DNA of 64,000 nucleotides from CAZNPU01 sp964575335. Its GTDB lineage: Bacteria > Planctomycetota > Phycisphaerae > Phycisphaerales > SM1A02. The notes under the pieces were generated by a model. That model made no database searches, was not told where the DNA came from, and saw only the letters and a program-made list of their open reading frames with translations. The DNA lies in assembly GCA_964575335.1 (NCBI GenBank), contig CAZNPU010000011.1, positions 30,380 to 94,379 of the forward strand, read 5' to 3'. How positions within the stretch are numbered: the first letter of the stretch is position 1; each line of letters starts with the position of its first letter. Positions 18,131 to 27,360 of the stretch are shown piece after piece. Both the position numbers and the translations under genes were made by a program.

Positions 18131-18811
18131 ATGGCAAACATTCTTGTTGTTGGTCCGCATCCTGACGATCAGGAACTGGGTATGGGCGGCACGATCGCGC
18201 GCCTGGTTGAGCAGGGGCATAACGTGCTGCTGCTGGACATGACCAACGGCGAACCGACGCCGTATGGCACTGTGGAGATTCGTGCTCGGGAAGCTGCGCG
18301 AGCGGCTGAAATACTTGGCGTGCGTCGCATCTGTCTCGATCTGCCCAACCGCAAGGTGCAACATTCGCTTGAGGCAAGGCACAAGGTGGCGGGGGTGATT
18401 CGTCAACATCAGGCCCAGATCGTGTTCACGCCGTATTTCCACGACGCTCACCCCGATCACATCGCCACCACGCGCATCGTGGAAGATGCGCGCTTCGACG
18501 CCAAGCTGACCAAGATCGATCTGCCGGGCGAACCGATTTATCCGAAGTGGTTCTTTTATTACTACGCCACGCATCTGCGCTGGGTGGCTGATCCGAATTT
18601 TCTGTTTGATATCACAGGCTTCGAACAGCGCAAGCGCGATGCGATCTTGGCTTACGAGAGTCAATTTGTCACGCCGGAGCGGAATCGACAGGTTGTGAAC
18701 TGGATTGACGCAGCGAACGTGTATTTTGGAAGCCGCATCGGAACCGCAGCCGCCGAGCCGTTTTTTACAAAAGAGCCGATCGGGCTGAATGGGATTGAAT
18801 CGTTGACGTAA
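18131..18811 (+). CDS. LmbE/PIG-L deacetylase, BshB1-like
   Basis: 226-aa zinc-dependent N-acetylglucosamine deacetylase-fold enzyme. The first zinc/base motif is GPHPDDQELGMGG (8-20, family consensus HPDDxE) and the second is FHDAHPDH (~103-110). Length and the C-terminal layout fit BshB1, which deacetylates GlcNAc-malate in bacillithiol synthesis. Other members work on mycothiol precursors or other GlcNAc conjugates, and no bshA or bshC is in the window, so the substrate is inferred. An ATG and clean N-terminus support this start. Confidence 0.82.
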   Translation: MANILVVGPHPDDQELGMGGTIARLVEQGHNVLLLDMTNGEPTPYGTVEIRAREAARAAEILGVRRICLDLPNRKVQHSLEARHKVAGVIRQHQAQIVFTPYFHDAHPDHIATTRIVEDARFDAKLTKIDLPGEPIYPKWFFYYYATHLRWVADPNFLFDITGFEQRKRDAILAYESQFVTPERNRQVVNWIDAANVYFGSRIGTAAAEPFFTKEPIGLNGIESLT

Positions 18812-18905
18812 CGAAACGGGCGGCATTTCTGCGACCTGCTCATTGGTGCGAACGTAGAATGCACCATCTCTCTTCTGGCACGAGGAGTCACCTCTGAGCT
18901 TTGCT

Positions 18906-20000
18906 TTGCCCATCCTTGGCAACGGCAACGCGGCCGCGACGGCGAACATGGCTGGCGCAGCAACGCCGCCGGTCGCACCATTGCACGCTTCGCAGCCGGA
19001 TCGGCTCATTGATTCGTACGGTCGGACGATTCGAGACCTGCGTTTGTCGGTGACCGATCGCTGCAACTTTCGTTGCGTGTACTGCATGGATCCGGATTTT
19101 CGCTACATGCCCAAACAGCAGTTGCTCTCGCTTGATGAGTATCTGCAGGTGGTGCGGGTTTGCCTTGGTCTTGGGATACAGAAGCTGCGCATCACCGGCG
19201 GCGAGCCGACGCTGTACCCGCACCTGAGCGAGCTCATCGCGGAGCTTGGGCGCATGGCGATTCGCGACCTGGCGATCACGACCAATGGCTCGCTGCTGGA
19301 GAAAATGCCGCTTGAGCAGTGGCGGCGCGACGGCTTGCGGCGGATCACGCTCAGCCTGGACAGCCTGCAACCGCAGCGTGTCGCCGCCATCACCCGGACA
19401 AGCGCTTCGCCACAGGATGTCGTCAAGGCGATTGGACTGGCGCGGGAGGCTGGGTTTGATCCGATCAAGGTGAATGCGGTCATTATGCGCGGTGTGAATG
19501 ATGATGAGATCGCCGACTTTGCGGATTTTGCAATCGAACACCGCATCGACATGCGCCTGATCGAATTCATGCCGCTGGATTCAAGCCGGGCATGGGATCG
19601 GTCGCAGGTGGTCAGTGCTGACGAAATGTTGGCAAAGATTCGCCAACGACATGAACTGATTCCGGTTGCTGAGGATGATCCCACCAGCACCTCGGTGAAT
19701 TATCTTTTTGCGCAGCATGAGGGGCTGGAGCATCCCGGGAGAATCGGCATCATCGCGCCGGTGACGCGGCCATTTTGTGGAGCATGCAGTCGGCTGCGCG
19801 TCACTGCTGACGGCAAGGTGCGGCCGTGCCTGTTCAGCATGGAAGAATGGGACATGAAGCCGCTACTTCGCAAGGGCGCTTCGGAGCGCGAACTTCGGGC
19901 GTTTCTGGTCAACGCGGTGTGGACCAAGCAGGCTGGCCACGGCATCGGGTCTGAGACGTTTACGCCGCCGCCTCGAACAATGAGCGCAATCGGCGGGTGA
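18906..20000 (+). CDS. moaA: GTP 3',8-cyclase (molybdenum cofactor synthesis)
   Basis: Radical-SAM enzyme making the first intermediate of the molybdopterin pathway. SAM cluster motif CNFRCVYCM; TGGEPTLYPHL; a second cluster region CGACSRLRVTADGKVRPC; and a C-terminus ending in Gly-Gly, needed for activity. The start is unclear. The strongest ribosome site, GAGGAG at 18882-18887, sits 6 bases before an in-frame CTG (18894), while TTG 18906 is too far from it and ATG 18948 has no ribosome site. No ATG or GTG exists between the upstream stop and CTG. I give the TTG as the conventional choice. Confidence 0.93.
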   Translation: MPILGNGNAAATANMAGAATPPVAPLHASQPDRLIDSYGRTIRDLRLSVTDRCNFRCVYCMDPDFRYMPKQQLLSLDEYLQVVRVCLGLGIQKLRITGGEPTLYPHLSELIAELGRMAIRDLAITTNGSLLEKMPLEQWRRDGLRRITLSLDSLQPQRVAAITRTSASPQDVVKAIGLAREAGFDPIKVNAVIMRGVNDDEIADFADFAIEHRIDMRLIEFMPLDSSRAWDRSQVVSADEMLAKIRQRHELIPVAEDDPTSTSVNYLFAQHEGLEHPGRIGIIAPVTRPFCGACSRLRVTADGKVRPCLFSMEEWDMKPLLRKGASERELRAFLVNAVWTKQAGHGIGSETFTPPPRTMSAIGG

Positions 20001-20182
20001 TCGACGTTGTGTTAAAAGGAACAACGCAGTAGTGGATGTCATTGTGGTTCTGCGCACTCAGCAACGATGATGCACCTTTGCGCTGTCTGCAGAGGCGTGA
20101 ACCTGGCCGATACGCTGATGCGAAATCTCCACACTGAGAATTGAAGCGGCTTGCTGCACTTCTGCAGAATCAGTGCGCGGGA

Positions 20183-21220
20183 TCAAGTTGCATCAGCAGA
20201 TTTCTCGTAACCGTTTGGGTGCATCTGACGCCACCGCCATGCGCTGGCAATGATGCTTTCCAGGTCTGTACAGCGGGCTTGCCAGTTCAGCTCGGCGTTG
20301 ATCTTTGCGGGATCGGCATAAAGCGAAGGTGGATCGCCTGCACGTCGCTTGCCTTCAACTTCCTTGAAATCAATGCCTGTCACGCGCCGGCACGCATCGA
20401 TCACTTCGCGCACGGAGTATCCCCGGCCGATGCCGATGTTGTACGTCCGCGCATCGCCCGGCGCCAATGCATTCATGACCGTGACATGCGCGTCGATCAG
20501 GTCCGCCACATGGACGTAATCGCGAATGCACGTGCCGTCAGGCGTGGGATAATCGTTGCCGAAGATGGTAATGTGCGGCCTTTTGCCCAGCGCCACATCG
20601 AGGCAGATCGGAATCAGATGCGTTTCCGGATCGTGGTCCTCGCCGATGCGGCACTGCTCATCGCTTCCCGCCACGTTGAAATAGCGCAGCGCAGCGAATG
20701 CGAAATCTTCGCCCTTGTCGCGCTTCATACGCGTGTAGTCAGCAAGCATGTGCTCAACGTGCAGTTTCGACATGCCGTAGGGATTGATCGGCCGCTGCGG
20801 GCAATCTTCGCGGATGGGAATAAGCTCCGGCGGCGGCTCGCCATAGGTTGCAGCAGTGCTGGAGAAAACCATCCGCTTCACGCCGACGGCATCCATGGCC
20901 TGCAGGAGCGTCAATGCGGAGGCTGTGTTGTTGGCGTAGTAGCGCAACGGCTGCTCGACCGATTCGCCCACGTAGGTCCACGCAGCAAAGTGCATGACCA
21001 GTTCAATCGCTCGGTCTCGCAGCAGTCGTTCCATGACGGACCGATCGCCGAAGTCAGCGTGTTCAAAATGAAACTCGCCGACGCGGCGCAGGGCTTCGAG
21101 TGCGCCGGCATTGCCGCGCGACAGATTATCGACCACCGTGACCTCGTGGCCGTCTTCAAGCAATCGCAAGACTGCGTGCGATCCGATGTAGCCGGCTCCG
21201 CCGGTTACCAGCACGTTCAT
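20183..21220 (-). CDS. galE: UDP-glucose 4-epimerase
   Basis: 345-aa short-chain dehydrogenase-type epimerase interconverting UDP-glucose and UDP-galactose. N-terminal NAD motif TGGAGYIGSH, SSTAATYG with the catalytic Ser/Thr, and NPYGMSK with the catalytic Tyr-x3-Lys; DGTCIRDYVHV and YNIGIGRGYSV are GalE hallmarks. It is divergent from the DUF368 gene across about 170 bases that must hold both promoters. It can supply UDP-galactose to the window's glycosyltransferases. Confidence 0.95.
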   Translation of the reverse strand: MNVLVTGGAGYIGSHAVLRLLEDGHEVTVVDNLSRGNAGALEALRRVGEFHFEHADFGDRSVMERLLRDRAIELVMHFAAWTYVGESVEQPLRYYANNTASALTLLQAMDAVGVKRMVFSSTAATYGEPPPELIPIREDCPQRPINPYGMSKLHVEHMLADYTRMKRDKGEDFAFAALRYFNVAGSDEQCRIGEDHDPETHLIPICLDVALGKRPHITIFGNDYPTPDGTCIRDYVHVADLIDAHVTVMNALAPGDARTYNIGIGRGYSVREVIDACRRVTGIDFKEVEGKRRAGDPPSLYADPAKINAELNWQARCTDLESIIASAWRWRQMHPNGYEKSADAT

Positions 21221-21389
21221 GTTGACTCCTGTGCAAGCATGTGGGGAAACTCCCCTATGCTATCGCATTCCCGATCCGGATGCGGCTGGTGCGTCAGCCG
21301 CTCCATTCGCAGCCGGAAGACCGCAGCCGCAGCTTGACTTTATCGCACATTGCAGGAACCCCGAATCTGCTTCGCCGATACCAATCACC

Positions 21390-22448
21390 ATGACCAGTCA
21401 AAACAGCAATAACGAGCATGCTCTGTATCGCGGCGAAGCGCTGGCGGTGCGCAGCATTGTCGGTGGATTGTTGATGGGGCTTGCCAATCTCGTGCCCGGC
21501 ATTTCAGGCGGCACCATGCTGCTGGCCGTGGGCGCCTATCCGCAGTTCATCAACGGCGTGGCGGAGCTTTCAACCTTTCGCTTTCGCCCGGCAACGATTC
21601 TGACGGTTGCCTGCATCATTGGCGCAGCGCTCCTGGCGATTGTGACGCTGGCCGGTCCGGTCAGCGAGCTGGTTGTGCATCATCGCTGGGCGATGTACAG
21701 CCTGTTCATCGGATTGACGCTGGGCGGCGTGCCGATTCTGTGGAAGCTGGCCAAGCCCGCCGATTCTGTGCTGGTGCTGACCTCGATCATTGGAATTGCG
21801 GTGATGGCTGCGATGGCGATGATTGGACCGGCAGGCGCATCATCCAGCAGCAGCGGCAGTGATTCGCACGCTTATGCACTTTATTTCCTCGGCGGGCTGG
21901 CTGGGGCTTCCGCCATGGTCTTGCCCGGCATTTCAGGCGGATATCTGCTGCTGGTACTCGGACAATATGTCACGATTCTGTCCGCTGTGGCGGCGCTGAA
22001 AAACGGCGTCGGGAGCGGCGACTGGGAGACGGTCGCGCAGGCCCTGCACATTCTTGTGCCGGTTGGCCTTGGCGTTGTGATGGGCGTTGTGGGCGTGAGC
22101 AATCTGATCAAGGTGATGCTGGAGAAATTCGAGCGGCCGACACTCGGCATACTGCTTGGGCTGCTGCTTGGAGCGGTCATCGGGCTTTGGCCATTCCAGC
22201 AGGGCGTCGCGCCTGAACCCGGCGACACATTCCGGGGCGATGTTGTGGCGCTGGACGAGCAGGGCCAGCTCATAATGCAGTCCACGGGCAGAATCATCGA
22301 AGCCAAGGACCACGACACTGCGTTTTTCACCCCCACGCTGCAGCAGGTCGCAGGTTCGATCGCCCTGATAGTGGCGGGGTTTGCAGTCTCAATAGGCGTG
22401 TCGCATCTCGGATCAGGCAAGGAAAAGCCCGGCAAGGAGCACGCCTGA
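21390..22448 (+). CDS. DUF368 membrane protein
   Basis: 352 aa with eight to ten predicted membrane helices. Two halves repeat the signature NLVPGISGGTMLLAVGAYP and MVLPGISGGYLLLVLGQY, typical of DUF368, which is thought to act as a polyprenyl-phosphate transporter-like family (UptA). The ATG at 21390 is preferred to longer in-frame starts because the extra 57 residues are not membrane-like or conserved in type. It lies before a CapD-type gene, which fits a role in envelope glycan synthesis, but this is inference. Confidence 0.88.
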   Translation: MTSQNSNNEHALYRGEALAVRSIVGGLLMGLANLVPGISGGTMLLAVGAYPQFINGVAELSTFRFRPATILTVACIIGAALLAIVTLAGPVSELVVHHRWAMYSLFIGLTLGGVPILWKLAKPADSVLVLTSIIGIAVMAAMAMIGPAGASSSSSGSDSHAYALYFLGGLAGASAMVLPGISGGYLLLVLGQYVTILSAVAALKNGVGSGDWETVAQALHILVPVGLGVVMGVVGVSNLIKVMLEKFERPTLGILLGLLLGAVIGLWPFQQGVAPEPGDTFRGDVVALDEQGQLIMQSTGRIIEAKDHDTAFFTPTLQQVAGSIALIVAGFAVSIGVSHLGSGKEKPGKEHA

Positions 22449-22576
22449 ACTCAAATTCTCAAGACAAGGCGAGAAGTGGGGCGTCTTGACTCATCCGACC
22501 GCCCCTGTTTGGCCGATAACTCCGCTGCGAACATTCTGCGTCGCCTAGCAGCGGCGCAGCAGGCTGGAGTCATCGG

Positions 22577-24091
22577 ATGCCGCAGAGTCGCCAATCCATG
22601 TGCGCTTCAGGCGCAACGGCAATCATCATCGGGCAGCCGCGAACATGCCAGCGGCTGGAGCAGCAGCTTGATCTGATGGATCAGCGGCCCATTTCGCTGG
22701 GCTGGGTGCTGGCCGGTACTGATCGCGAAGACATCAACGCCCTGGCTGGCAACCCGATTGTTCAAGACGCGACCATTCTGGGCACGACAGACGAATTGGA
22801 AGCGATCATCGCGCGGCGTCAGCCGGCCATGGCGCTGATCTGTCTGCCGGCGGTGATGAAGGATTTGATCGCCAGTCTCCGAACGAGATTGCGCCGACTG
22901 GGCGTTGCGGACCGCTTTGTGCCGACGCTGGAAGATCTGGTGGCAGGCATCGGCCCGCGCACCCATCTGGACATTGACCTGACGCAACTGCTCAACCGCC
23001 CAGCGCGGCAATTCGACAAAGAGGCCGTGCGCAGCGTCATCGAAAACAAACGCGTGCTCATCACCGGCGCAGGCGGTTCCATCGGCAGCGAACTGTCGCG
23101 CATTGCAGCGAGATTCAAACCGCAGCAGCTTGTTCTGATCGATCGCTCAGAAAACGCGCTGTTTGAGATCGATCGCCAGATCGCACGATCACATCCCACG
23201 CTGCCGCGCAAGGCGCTGTTGCACGATGTGGTGGAAGCGAAGGCGACACTGGCGCATTTTCGCACGCTGCAGCCGGACATCATCTTCCACGCCGCGGCGC
23301 ACAAGCATGTGCCGATGATGGAGGATCACCCCGCCGCAGCGGTTGACAACAATCTCTTCGGCACCAAATCGGTGGCCGACGCTGCTGACGCCGTCGGTGC
23401 AGAGCGGTTTGTGATGGTTTCCACCGATAAGGCGGTGAATCCGACATCCATCATGGGGGCGACCAAGCGGCTGGCGGAGCTGTACGTGCAGCACATCAAT
23501 CAGCGCTCTGCGACCGTATTTTCAATGGTGCGCTTCGGCAACGTGCTGGGATCCTCAGGCAGCGTCCTGGACACTTGGGCCAGACAGATCGCTGACGGCG
23601 GGCCGCTGACGGTGACCGACCCGGCAATGACGCGCTACTTCATGACTATCCCCGAGGCGGCTGCGCTGGTGATTCAATCGGCTGCGCTGGTTTCACCCGA
23701 TGCACCAGGAGGCGAAGTTTTTCTGCTCGACATGGGAGAGCCGATTCGCATTGTCGATCTGGCCCGACGGTTTATCGAGCTGCACGGCCTGCAGCCAGTG
23801 TTATCGGACGACCAACTGCTCGACGCAGCCGGTCCGGGAACGATGCGGATCGTCTTTACCGGGGCCCGGCCGGGTGAAAAACTGCACGAGGAACTGGCTT
23901 TCGACGCTGAGTGCATGCGGCCAACCCGGCATCCAGACATCAATATCTGGATGCTTCCTGCCCCGGACAGCCGATATATCGAACACATGCTTTCACAACT
24001 CGCTCCAAACCATCGCCGGCAGGAGGCAGGCGTGTTGGCGCGAACAATCAGGAGCCTGATTCCCGAAATGACCGAGCCGGTCGCAGTATGA
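22577..24091 (+). CDS. soluble CapD/FlaA1-type nucleotide-sugar 4,6-dehydratase/epimerase
   Basis: 504 aa. N-terminal ~150 residues form a Rossmann-like nucleotide-binding domain (CoA_binding_3 type) but lack the four membrane helices usual in WbpM/PglF relatives. From ~158 the extended SDR domain starts with TGAGGSIGSELSR; FHAAAHKHVPMME and STDKAVNPTSIMGATK follow, with Met in place of the usual catalytic Tyr as in this group. It probably acts on UDP-GlcNAc for surface polysaccharide. A 28-codon reading frame overlaps its stop codon. Confidence 0.87.
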   Translation: MPQSRQSMCASGATAIIIGQPRTCQRLEQQLDLMDQRPISLGWVLAGTDREDINALAGNPIVQDATILGTTDELEAIIARRQPAMALICLPAVMKDLIASLRTRLRRLGVADRFVPTLEDLVAGIGPRTHLDIDLTQLLNRPARQFDKEAVRSVIENKRVLITGAGGSIGSELSRIAARFKPQQLVLIDRSENALFEIDRQIARSHPTLPRKALLHDVVEAKATLAHFRTLQPDIIFHAAAHKHVPMMEDHPAAAVDNNLFGTKSVADAADAVGAERFVMVSTDKAVNPTSIMGATKRLAELYVQHINQRSATVFSMVRFGNVLGSSGSVLDTWARQIADGGPLTVTDPAMTRYFMTIPEAAALVIQSAALVSPDAPGGEVFLLDMGEPIRIVDLARRFIELHGLQPVLSDDQLLDAAGPGTMRIVFTGARPGEKLHEELAFDAECMRPTRHPDINIWMLPAPDSRYIEHMLSQLAPNHRRQEAGVLARTIRSLIPEMTEPVAV

Positions 24092-24174
24092 AAATCTTTG
24101 TGGACAACAACTTACAAGTGATTCTACGGGAATCGGACACTATTCCGATTTGCATTCTCCACGCCAGGCGGTGA
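24088..24174 (+). CDS. possible tiny coupled reading frame (28 codons)
   Basis: ATG 24088 overlaps the stop of the CapD-like gene (ATGA). It encodes a short peptide starting MKIFVDNN. A 7-base-pair hairpin (AATCGGA at 24131-24137, TCCGATT at 24144-24150) lies inside it. It may be a leader peptide or mere chance; I see no homologue. Confidence 0.25.
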   Translation: MKIFVDNNLQVILRESDTIPICILHARR

Positions 24175-24208
24175 GAATACCGACCCTACCGCTTGGTTCA
24201 TGGACCGT

Positions 24209-24226
24209 TCAGGCCATATGGCCTGA
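24209..24226. promoter_or_regulatory. perfect 18-base palindrome, operator candidate
   Basis: TCAGGCCATATGGCCTGA reads the same on both strands. It lies 62 bases before the next gene's ATG, in a gap with no other feature, so a dimeric repressor or activator could bind here. No adjacent regulator gene is present. Confidence 0.4.
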
Positions 24227-24287
24227 TCAATTGGGTCGGCCGATGGCCTGCGGAGCGGGCCGGGCACCCCGGTTACAGGAACGCGTT

Positions 24288-24662
24288 ATGGTGAAACACA
24301 CTTCTGCCACACGGTTGACGCTCGAGGAAGCGACCCGCCTGCGTGAACAGGCCTGCGACCTGCTCAACCGCTTGATGGTTGATCGCGAGCAAAGCGAGCG
24401 TCGCTTTGCCGAAGCTGGAAAGCGCGATGCCATGAAGACCGTCACTGGTCGCACAGCATTGGATTGTGCGGTGGCGTCCACGCGCGAGATGATTCAGAAC
24501 ATGGATGCGCTCCTGGCGGAGTTGCAGGGTGAAGTTGCATCCACCAATGCCGCACCGCGTCCCCAGCAGACGGTGATCACGACGAGGCCGATGTCGTGGC
24601 CAGGCTCTCGGTTTGCCGCCAAATCGCCTCTGCTGACCGGTTCAGTTTCTGCCAGCACATGA
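24288..24662 (+). CDS. small helical protein of unknown function
   Basis: 124 aa. Residues ~8-95 are strongly helical and charged (LTLEEATRLREQACDLLNRL, then heptads with EREQ and MDALLAELQ), likely a coiled coil. The last 30 are Ser/Pro/Arg-rich. ATG 24288 follows ACAGGA 7 bases upstream. Its stop overlaps the next start (ATGA), so the two genes form a coupled pair. I do not recognise it. Confidence 0.7.
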   Translation: MVKHTSATRLTLEEATRLREQACDLLNRLMVDREQSERRFAEAGKRDAMKTVTGRTALDCAVASTREMIQNMDALLAELQGEVASTNAAPRPQQTVITTRPMSWPGSRFAAKSPLLTGSVSAST

Positions 24663-25090
24663 GCAAGGTCACTGCCAAGCGTCAACGCAAGCGCCGTGAG
24701 CGCTATCGTGCCAAGCCGGCAGAGCCGCGCCCCATGAGCGATCGCGCTGTCTATTGGGGCCTGGCGATCATCGGTCTCTTTTTCGTGCTGATGGCATGGC
24801 TGTTCACCAGCGGCATGTATTGGCGCGAAGCAACCCTGCTGTATCTGGCATTTGTCGCCTATCAGCTCAATCTGGCGACGTGGCAGATCTACCGCGGGCG
24901 CATGCCGGCGAATTGGCAACAATCACTGGCGCGTATTCCGCTTCGATCAGTCGGCTACGGCACCAAAGATGGCAAGCCGCTTGAGGCTGCGCATGATCAG
25001 CCTGCGGTGAAAAACGCGCTGGTTACCAGCATCGGCGCGAGCGTGATCGTTCTCGTGCTGCTTGGCGTGGTGTTGTTCGTCGTGCTATGA
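24659..25090 (+). CDS. small membrane protein of unknown function
   Basis: 143 aa. A very basic N-terminus (KRQRKRRERYR) precedes a first helix (~28-50), a second around 58-75, and a C-terminal helix (~122-143) ending in LFVVL. Start overlaps the upstream stop (ATGA), and its own stop overlaps an ATG in frame with dut, so three genes appear translationally chained. Function unknown. Confidence 0.7.
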   Translation: MSKVTAKRQRKRRERYRAKPAEPRPMSDRAVYWGLAIIGLFFVLMAWLFTSGMYWREATLLYLAFVAYQLNLATWQIYRGRMPANWQQSLARIPLRSVGYGTKDGKPLEAAHDQPAVKNALVTSIGASVIVLVLLGVVLFVVL

Positions 25091-25137
25091 CGCTTGAGCA
25101 GCGCCGCCGACGTTCGCATATCCGTTACACTCCACGG

Positions 25138-25599
25138 ATGTTCACTACAGCAGCTCCCTCGCATCAGATGCTTCGCATCCAGCGCCTGTCGCCGCTGGTG
25201 CAGCTTCCGCAATATCAAACCGCCCACGCAGCAGGCATGGACCTGCACGCAGCGATCGAACAACCGCTGGTGATTCCGCCTGGGGAGATTCGGCTGATTC
25301 CCTGCGGCTTCGCCATGGCCGTGCCTGTTGGCTTCGAAGCGCAGGTGCGGCCGCGCAGCGGACTGGCGAGCAAATACGGCATCTCCATGCCCAATGCGCC
25401 GGGCACGATCGACGCTGATTACCGGGGCGAGGTGAAAGTGCCGCTGATCAATCTCGGCAAAGAGCCGTTTACGGTCGAACCGAACATGCGCATCGCCCAG
25501 ATGGTCATTGCGCCGGTTGTCCGTTGCGAACTGCATGAGGTGGCGGAACTGGACGCCACGCAGCGCGGCCAGGGCGGTTTCGGCAGCACGGGCCAGTAA
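25138..25599 (+). CDS. dut: dUTP diphosphatase
   Basis: 153-aa trimeric dUTPase converting dUTP to dUMP, keeping uracil out of DNA and feeding dTMP synthesis. All five motifs are visible: AGMDLHA, RPRSGLASKYGI, NAPGTIDADYRGEVKV, RIAQMVI and RGQGGFGSTG. The start at ATG 25138 gives a usual length; ATG 25087 overlaps the stop of the membrane protein and would add a 17-residue basic tail. Confidence 0.96.
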   Translation: MFTTAAPSHQMLRIQRLSPLVQLPQYQTAHAAGMDLHAAIEQPLVIPPGEIRLIPCGFAMAVPVGFEAQVRPRSGLASKYGISMPNAPGTIDADYRGEVKVPLINLGKEPFTVEPNMRIAQMVIAPVVRCELHEVAELDATQRGQGGFGSTGQ

Positions 25600-25786
25600 C
25601 AGCAAGAGTCACGGCACAGCCAGTGGCGAAGACTCAAGCCGCTTTGTTCCTCCGATAACCATTTTCAAAACGCCGCATGCTTCCCACATCGTACAGGCGG
25701 CTGGGGTGATGCTGCGCCAGGCGGGCATTGCAGCAGGGGATGATGAGAATGGTCGATAGTGCCCCAGCTACGGAGGGAACGTCAAA

Positions 25787-26302
25787 ATGATCTGTCCCAA
25801 CTGCGCCACTTTCCTGCAGACCATCGAGTACGAGGGCGTGAATGTTCAGGCATGTGACGGTTGCGGCGGTGAATTTGTCGGACCCGCTGAGCTGCGCGCC
25901 ATTATCAACACGCGCGAGGCGACGTTCGGCGGGTACCTGCACGATCTTGTGCAGGATCATCAGCCCATGTTCGGCAGGCCGATCGGCGCCGATGGGCGAA
26001 CTCTCGCCTGTCCAGCATGCGGCGGGAAGATGAGCGTGATCAACTATGGCGGCGATACCGGCGTGGGCGTCGACCGCTGCGAGGACTGCGGCGGGATCTG
26101 GCTCGATCATGAAGAGCTGGAGAAAATACAAATGCTCATCGAGCAATGGCAGGACCGCGCGCCCGAACAACTCATGCGCATCGCTGAAGAACTGGAACGC
26201 GCCAGCTATGAAGCAGCTCAGGCGGCGCGCAGCAGGTTTGCCGGTTCGCGATTTGCGTTCGTTAACGCGCTGATCAATCGCCTGCTTGACGCTGCAGCGT
26301 GA
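25787..26302 (+). CDS. zinc-ribbon (zf-TFIIB) protein
   Basis: 171 aa with two zf-TFIIB zinc ribbons: CPNC plus CDGCGG (residues 3-26) and CPACGG plus CEDCGGIWLDHEELEK (about 73-110). The tail is helical. Such proteins are widespread and mostly uncharacterised; nucleic-acid or protein binding is inferred. A good ribosome site (GGAGGG) precedes the ATG. Confidence 0.85.
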   Translation: MICPNCATFLQTIEYEGVNVQACDGCGGEFVGPAELRAIINTREATFGGYLHDLVQDHQPMFGRPIGADGRTLACPACGGKMSVINYGGDTGVGVDRCEDCGGIWLDHEELEKIQMLIEQWQDRAPEQLMRIAEELERASYEAAQAARSRFAGSRFAFVNALINRLLDAAA

Positions 26303-26358
26303 GCGTAATTTCTGAACTGCCAAAAAAGTGCAGTGCGCCGCCGGGGCGCGATGCTGAA

Positions 26359-27171
26359 TCAGTCGTCAGCGGCAGTTGTGATCTGACTTGCAGGGCTTTC
26401 AGGTGCGCTGCGCTTCAGTATCAGCTCGCGCCCCAGAATGTAAAGCGCCATCACGATCAGGAACCAGCCGAACAAGCGGTGGAAGCTGCGCTGGTTGATC
26501 TTGCTGCCGATGAATTGACCTGCAAAGCTGCCTGCGACTCCTACGATGATGAACAGGCCGATGACGCTCCAGTCGATGCTCCACGGCTCGTGCACCACAG
26601 CATCAAGGCGTTTGTAGAAGCCGCTGGCTGAATTCATTGCGATGATCGCCAGGCTTGTGCCGACGGCAAATTGCGCAGGCAAGCCGCCAAACAAGATCAG
26701 CGCGGGCACGATAAGAAAGCCGCCGCCGACGCCCACCAGCCCGGTGATGGCGCCGACGATCAATCCGTCAAGCATGATCTTCCAGATTGCTCGGCGCTGC
26801 CGCGTTGCCTCCTGATTCAGCGCCGGCTTGCGCAGGATCATGTATGACGCAAGCAGCATGATCAAAGCGAAAATGCTAAGCAGCACTGATCCCGGAATGG
26901 GTTTGGACGCTATTGCGCCAAGATACGCTCCCAGCATGCCGGGAATGCCGAAGTACAGCACGTTTCTCCAGTCGATCTGCCTGCGGCGGGCATACGGCAG
27001 CGCGCCGACAAGCGCAATGCTGCCGACAATCGCCAGCGATTCTGTGATCGCCTGCTTGTCTGTGTGCCCAAGCACGTAGACCAGAACCGGCACGGTGAGC
27101 ATGGAGCCGCCCGAACCGAGCAGGCCAAGGCTGAGGCCGATCAGAAGCGCGCCGATAAGGGCGAGAATCAC
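26359..27171 (-). CDS. TauE/SafE family membrane transporter
   Basis: 270 aa, about eight helices, with the two internally related segments of the TauE/SafE (DUF81) family: GLSLGLLGSGGSMLTVPVL near the N-terminus and GAITGLVGVGGGFLIVPAL near 140. The family exports sulfite, sulfoacetate or similar organosulfur anions. GTG 27171 overlaps the stop of the preceding small gene (GTGA). Its operon with an MBL-rhodanese fusion supports export of sulfite made from persulfides. Confidence 0.9.
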   Translation of the reverse strand: MILALIGALLIGLSLGLLGSGGSMLTVPVLVYVLGHTDKQAITESLAIVGSIALVGALPYARRRQIDWRNVLYFGIPGMLGAYLGAIASKPIPGSVLLSIFALIMLLASYMILRKPALNQEATRQRRAIWKIMLDGLIVGAITGLVGVGGGFLIVPALILFGGLPAQFAVGTSLAIIAMNSASGFYKRLDAVVHEPWSIDWSVIGLFIIVGVAGSFAGQFIGSKINQRSFHRLFGWFLIVMALYILGRELILKRSAPESPASQITTAADD

Positions 27172-27356
27172 CGGATCGCTCCGGAAGCGAAAAAGAAGCC
27201 GCCGATGATCGCGAATGACCGCAAAGCCAGGTGAAGCGCCGATACAACAGCTTGTGACTGACCGCGATTAAGTCGCTTGCGTTCAATGCGCTGCTGCAGC
27301 ATCGCACTGGCCCACTGCACTGACTTGCGATCAACTGCGTTCATCAGCGGCATCAC
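27168..27356 (-). CDS. small protein in a sulfur operon
   Basis: 62 codons filling the gap between the MBL-rhodanese gene and the TauE gene exactly: it starts 4 bases after the former's stop (GTG 27356 or ATG 27353) and its TGA overlaps the latter's GTG. The N-terminal two thirds are basic and helical; the end holds a short hydrophobic segment (SFAIIGGFFFASG). The fit to the operon argues that it is real. No family recognised. Confidence 0.55.
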   Translation of the reverse strand: MMPLMNAVDRKSVQWASAMLQQRIERKRLNRGQSQAVVSALHLALRSFAIIGGFFFASGAIR

Positions 27357-27360
27357 TTAT

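Noticed and set aside
20141..21337. 398-codon frame opposite galE
   Set aside because: Shadow; galE has complete motifs.
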